Shown one piece after another: positions 61,320-64,000 of a stretch of DNA of 64,000 nt. The notes beneath the pieces are model-generated. The model was not told the DNA's origin and ran no database searches. It saw only the letters and a list, made by a program, of their open reading frames with translations. Where the stretch lies: contig NZ_JVSP01000016.1 of assembly GCF_001061665.1 (NCBI RefSeq), positions 62,001 to 126,000 on the forward strand. The letters run 5' to 3'. The DNA is from Rothia mucilaginosa. GTDB lineage: Bacteria > Actinomycetota > Actinomycetes > Actinomycetales > Micrococcaceae. Position numbers and translations under genes: made by a program. The first letter of the stretch is position 1; every line of letters begins with the position of its first letter.

Positions 61320-63815
61320 GTGTCTGCTCAGGTAGAGACCGAACGCACCGAGAATGCGTACGACTTCCGCGCTATGGAAGCCAAGTGGCGCCCCTACTGG
61401 GACGAAACGAAGGTTTTCCAGCCCACCGGTGACGCCCCCAAGGGCCGCAAGTATGTGCTGGATATGTTCCCGTACCCCTCCGGTGACCTTCACATGGGTC
61501 ACGCGGAGGCATTCGCCATTGGTGACATGAACGCCCGCTACTTCAAGCAGTGCGGCTACGATGTTCTGCACCCGATTGGCTGGGACTCCTTCGGCCTGCC
61601 GGCAGAGAACGCAGCCATTAAGAACGACACTCACCCCAAGGAGTGGACGTACAAGAACATCGACACCCAGGCCGAGTCGTTCAAGCGTTACGCCATTGCC
61701 GCTGACTGGAGCCGCCGTCTGCACACCTCGGACCCCGAGTACTATAAGTGGACCCAGTGGTTCTTCGAGCAGTTCTATAAGAAGGGTCTGGCGTACCGCA
61801 AGGACTCCATGGTCAACTGGTGCCCCAAGGACCAGACCGTGCTCGCTAACGAGCAGGTCGTCAACGGTGCCTGCGAGCGCTGCGGCACCACCGTGACCAA
61901 GAAGGCCCTGAACCAGTGGTACTTCAAGATCACCGACTACGCCCAGCAGCTGCTGGACGACATGGAGCAGCTGGAGGGCAAGTGGCCCGACCGCGTGCTG
62001 CTCATGCAGCGCAACTGGATTGGCCGCTCCGAGGGTGCCGAGGTACGCTTCGAGATTGAGGCCACCGAGGACCAGGCCGCCGAATCCTTCACCGTGTTCA
62101 CTACCCGCCCGGACACCCTGTACGGCGCAACCTTCATCGTGGTTGCTGCGGATGCGGCGTTCGCCGAGCAGATTGTGGCCCCCGAGCAGAAGGCTGCCCT
62201 GGAGCAGTACCGCGAAGACATCAAGGCGCTGAGCGATATCGATCGTCAGTCCTCCGAGCGTGAGAAGACCGGCGTGTTCACCGGCCGCTACGCGATCAAC
62301 CCGCTGACCGGCGCAAAGCTGCCCGTGTGGGCCTCCGACTACGTGCTGGCCGACTACGGTACCGGTGCGATTATGGCCGTGCCCGCGCACGACCAGCGCG
62401 ACCTGGACTTCGCCCTGAAGTTTGACCTGCCCGTTGTGAAGGTTCTGGATGTTGAGGGCGCCGAGGATCCGGCCACCAGCGGTGTTGCTACCGCCGGTGA
62501 CGGCGTGCTCGTGAACTCCGGCGAGCTGACCGGCCTGCCCAAGGCCGAGGCCATCGCTAAGGCCATCGAGCTGGTGGAGGCCGCCGGCACCGGTGAGGGC
62601 AAGGTTATCTACCGTCTGCGCGACTGGCTGCTCTCCCGCCAGCGCTTCTGGGGTACCCCCATCCCCGTGATTCACTGTGAGGACTGCGGCGAGGTGCTGG
62701 TTCCCGAGGATCAGCTGCCGGTTCTGCTGCCCGATAACCTGCGTGGCGAGCAGCTGGCCCCCAAGGGCCAGTCGCCCCTGGCCGCCGCCGATGACTGGGC
62801 TATCGTGCCCTGCCCGAAGTGCGGCAAGCAGGCTCGCCGCGACTCGGACACCATGGACACCTTCGTGGACTCCTCCTGGTACTTCCTGCGTTACGTTTCC
62901 CCGCATGACGATCAGGCTCCCTTCGACCCGCAGGCCATGCGCGAGTGGGGTGCCGTCGACATGTACGTGGGTGGCGTGGAGCACGCAATTCTGCACCTGC
63001 TGTACGCGCGTTTCTTCACCAAGGTTGTTCGCGACCTGGGTCTGATTCAGCACGATGAGCCCTTCAAGGCGCTCATGAACCAGGGCCAGGTGCTCAACGG
63101 CGGCAAGGCTATGTCCAAGTCGCTGGGTAACGGCGTGAACCTGGGCGAGCAGCTCGATAAGTTCGGTGTGGATGCAATCCGCACCACCATGATTTTCGCG
63201 TCCCCGCCCGAGGATGACGTGGACTGGGCCGACGTTTCCCCCGCCGGCTCGCAGAAGTTCCTGGCTCGCGCATGGCGCGTGGCTCAGGACGTCACCAGCG
63301 AACCCGGCGTGGACGCAACCGCCGGTGACCTGGAGCTGCAGAAGCTGATTGCACGCACCGTGCACGAGGTGCAGGGCCTGATTGAGGGCGGCAAGTTCAA
63401 CGTGGTTGTTGCGAAGACCATGGAGCTCGTCAACGCTACCCGCAAGGCTATTGATTCCGGTGCTGGTGCGGCTGACCCGGCCGTCCGCAAGGCCGCCGAG
63501 ACCATCGCCATCCTGCTCTCGCTGTACGCACCGTACACTGCCGAGGACATGTGGCACGTGCTCGGTCACGACACCCCGGTTCTGACCGCTGGCTTCCCCG
63601 AGGTTGACCCGGCCCTGCTGGTGGATGACACCGTCACCGCTATCGTTCAGATTAAGGGCAAGGTGAAGGCTCGCCTGGAGGTTGCGAAGGATATTTCCGA
63701 GCAGGAGCTTCAGGAGCTGGCCCTGGCCGATGCCGCCGTTCAGCGTGCGCTGGGTGACGCCGAGATCCGTAAGGTGATTGTGCGTGCGCCTAAGCTCGTG
63801 AACATCGTGATCTAA
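61320..63815 (+). CDS. leuS: Leucyl-tRNA synthetase
   Basis: 831 residues, a class I aminoacyl-tRNA synthetase. The HIGH-type motif is [14 protein letters not shown] (about 52-65), with [19 protein letters not shown] downstream. The CP1 editing domain (about 240-440) has [12 protein letters not shown] and [14 protein letters not shown], including the threonine-rich and Asp residues needed to hydrolyse mischarged tRNA. Zn-type Cys pairs (CEDC, CPKC) follow. KMSKS appears as [12 protein letters not shown] (about 597). The anticodon-binding and C-terminal domains run to the end. The GTG start is preceded by TTTAAGGAATCGCT. I saw no T-box leader in the 224 nt upstream. A terminator follows. Confidence 0.97.
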   Translation: MSAQVETERTENAYDFRAMEAKWRPYWDETKVFQPTGDAPKGRKYVLDMFPYPSGDLHMGHAEAFAIGDMNARYFKQCGYDVLHPIGWDSFGLPAENAAIKNDTHPKEWTYKNIDTQAESFKRYAIAADWSRRLHTSDPEYYKWTQWFFEQFYKKGLAYRKDSMVNWCPKDQTVLANEQVVNGACERCGTTVTKKALNQWYFKITDYAQQLLDDMEQLEGKWPDRVLLMQRNWIGRSEGAEVRFEIEATEDQAAESFTVFTTRPDTLYGATFIVVAADAAFAEQIVAPEQKAALEQYREDIKALSDIDRQSSEREKTGVFTGRYAINPLTGAKLPVWASDYVLADYGTGAIMAVPAHDQRDLDFALKFDLPVVKVLDVEGAEDPATSGVATAGDGVLVNSGELTGLPKAEAIAKAIELVEAAGTGEGKVIYRLRDWLLSRQRFWGTPIPVIHCEDCGEVLVPEDQLPVLLPDNLRGEQLAPKGQSPLAAADDWAIVPCPKCGKQARRDSDTMDTFVDSSWYFLRYVSPHDDQAPFDPQAMREWGAVDMYVGGVEHAILHLLYARFFTKVVRDLGLIQHDEPFKALMNQGQVLNGGKAMSKSLGNGVNLGEQLDKFGVDAIRTTMIFASPPEDDVDWADVSPAGSQKFLARAWRVAQDVTSEPGVDATAGDLELQKLIARTVHEVQGLIEGGKFNVVVAKTMELVNATRKAIDSGAGAADPAVRKAAETIAILLSLYAPYTAEDMWHVLGHDTPVLTAGFPEVDPALLVDDTVTAIVQIKGKVKARLEVAKDISEQELQELALADAAVQRALGDAEIRKVIVRAPKLVNIVI

Positions 63816-63828
63816 GTTTCTTAGATAA

Positions 63829-63893
63829 AGTACAAGCCCCGCTGTGGCTTCGGTTCGTTCTGCGGAACGTTCCGAAAGGCACGGCGGGGCTTT
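63829..63893 (+). terminator. leuS terminator
   Basis: AAGCCCCGCTGTG and CACGGCGGGGCTTT form the outer stem, with an inner CGTTCTGCGGAACG hairpin, starting about 14 nt after the leuS stop. The remaining 107 bases of the window show no gene I can support. Confidence 0.8.
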
Positions 63894-64000
63894 GCTGTAC
63901 TGCGGTAGTGATGAGTGCCATAATGTTCAGGAAACGCTAGGAGAGGCTTCGTCGCTGAATCATTCGCTGACGAACCGGAAGAAGGGCCGGAATATGGGGC

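Noticed and set aside
61281-63569. 762-codon minus-strand frame opposite leuS
   Set aside because: Antisense artefact of a high-GC gene with intact synthetase motifs on the plus strand.

Overview
The window reads as chromosomal DNA of a moderately high-GC actinobacterium, most likely Rothia (R. mucilaginosa/dentocariosa group) or a close Micrococcaceae relative. This is inferred from remembered family features and gene order, not from a search. Supporting signs are the order pdtaR - thioesterase - polA - rpsA - coaE - uvrB, an ANTAR response regulator, a P-loop-less actinobacterial PriA, a Ski2-like helicase with a DUF3516-type tail, frequent GTG starts, and several genes whose start codon sits 6-7 nt after a TANNNT -10 box (leaderless initiation). 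I saw no rRNA, tRNA, CRISPR array, transposase or prophage.

Layout. 1-620: 3' end of a membrane mannosyltransferase-like gene. 621-1976: non-coding, holding a copy of a dispersed repeat, a candidate structured RNA on the minus strand with its own terminator, and an FMN riboswitch. 1977-6983: a complete riboflavin locus, ribM, ribD, a riboflavin synthase/DHBP synthase fusion (ribE-ribB), ribA and ribH. 7203-9643: trpE and trpC. 9644-10079: repeats and a strong terminator. 10080-17472: MFS exporter, ftsY, PIN-like protein, pdtaR, small membrane protein, thioesterase and a dicarboxylate/amino-acid symporter. 17841-28411: polA, rpsA, coaE, an IMPACT-family protein, a TerD-like protein and uvrB. 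28550-36553: Tat-secreted protein, HxlR regulator with its divergent oxidoreductase, TerC behind a yybP-ykoY (Mn2+) riboswitch, prolyl aminopeptidase and the Ski2-like helicase. 37010-42825: heterodimeric ABC exporter, then a ThiD-TenA fusion behind a TPP riboswitch. 43256-48464 (minus): DUF1275 protein, slipin, a Cys-cluster membrane protein and quinol nitric oxide reductase. 49064-63815: plsC, uvrC, metK, priA, a large membrane alpha/beta-hydrolase, an 80-aa orphan, a glycosyltransferase/hydrolase pair and leuS.

How the genes work together. Riboflavin synthesis and uptake sit in one block under an FMN sensor. Thiamin and manganese responses are each run by their own riboswitch, so three metabolite or ion riboswitches lie within 40 kb. 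DNA repair and replication genes (polA, uvrB, uvrC, priA) are spread through the core blocks. NO detoxification (norB plus its coupled partner) and the HxlR/oxidoreductase pair form small stress modules.

Most interesting are: the RibE-RibB fusion, whose two activities flank the RibH step; the ABC exporter whose two nucleotide-binding domains have lost complementary motifs; the unidentified structured RNA at about 833-1210 (minus); the Cys-rich membrane protein translationally coupled to norB; the TPP riboswitch with a 101-nt insertion in P3; and families of dispersed intergenic repeats.
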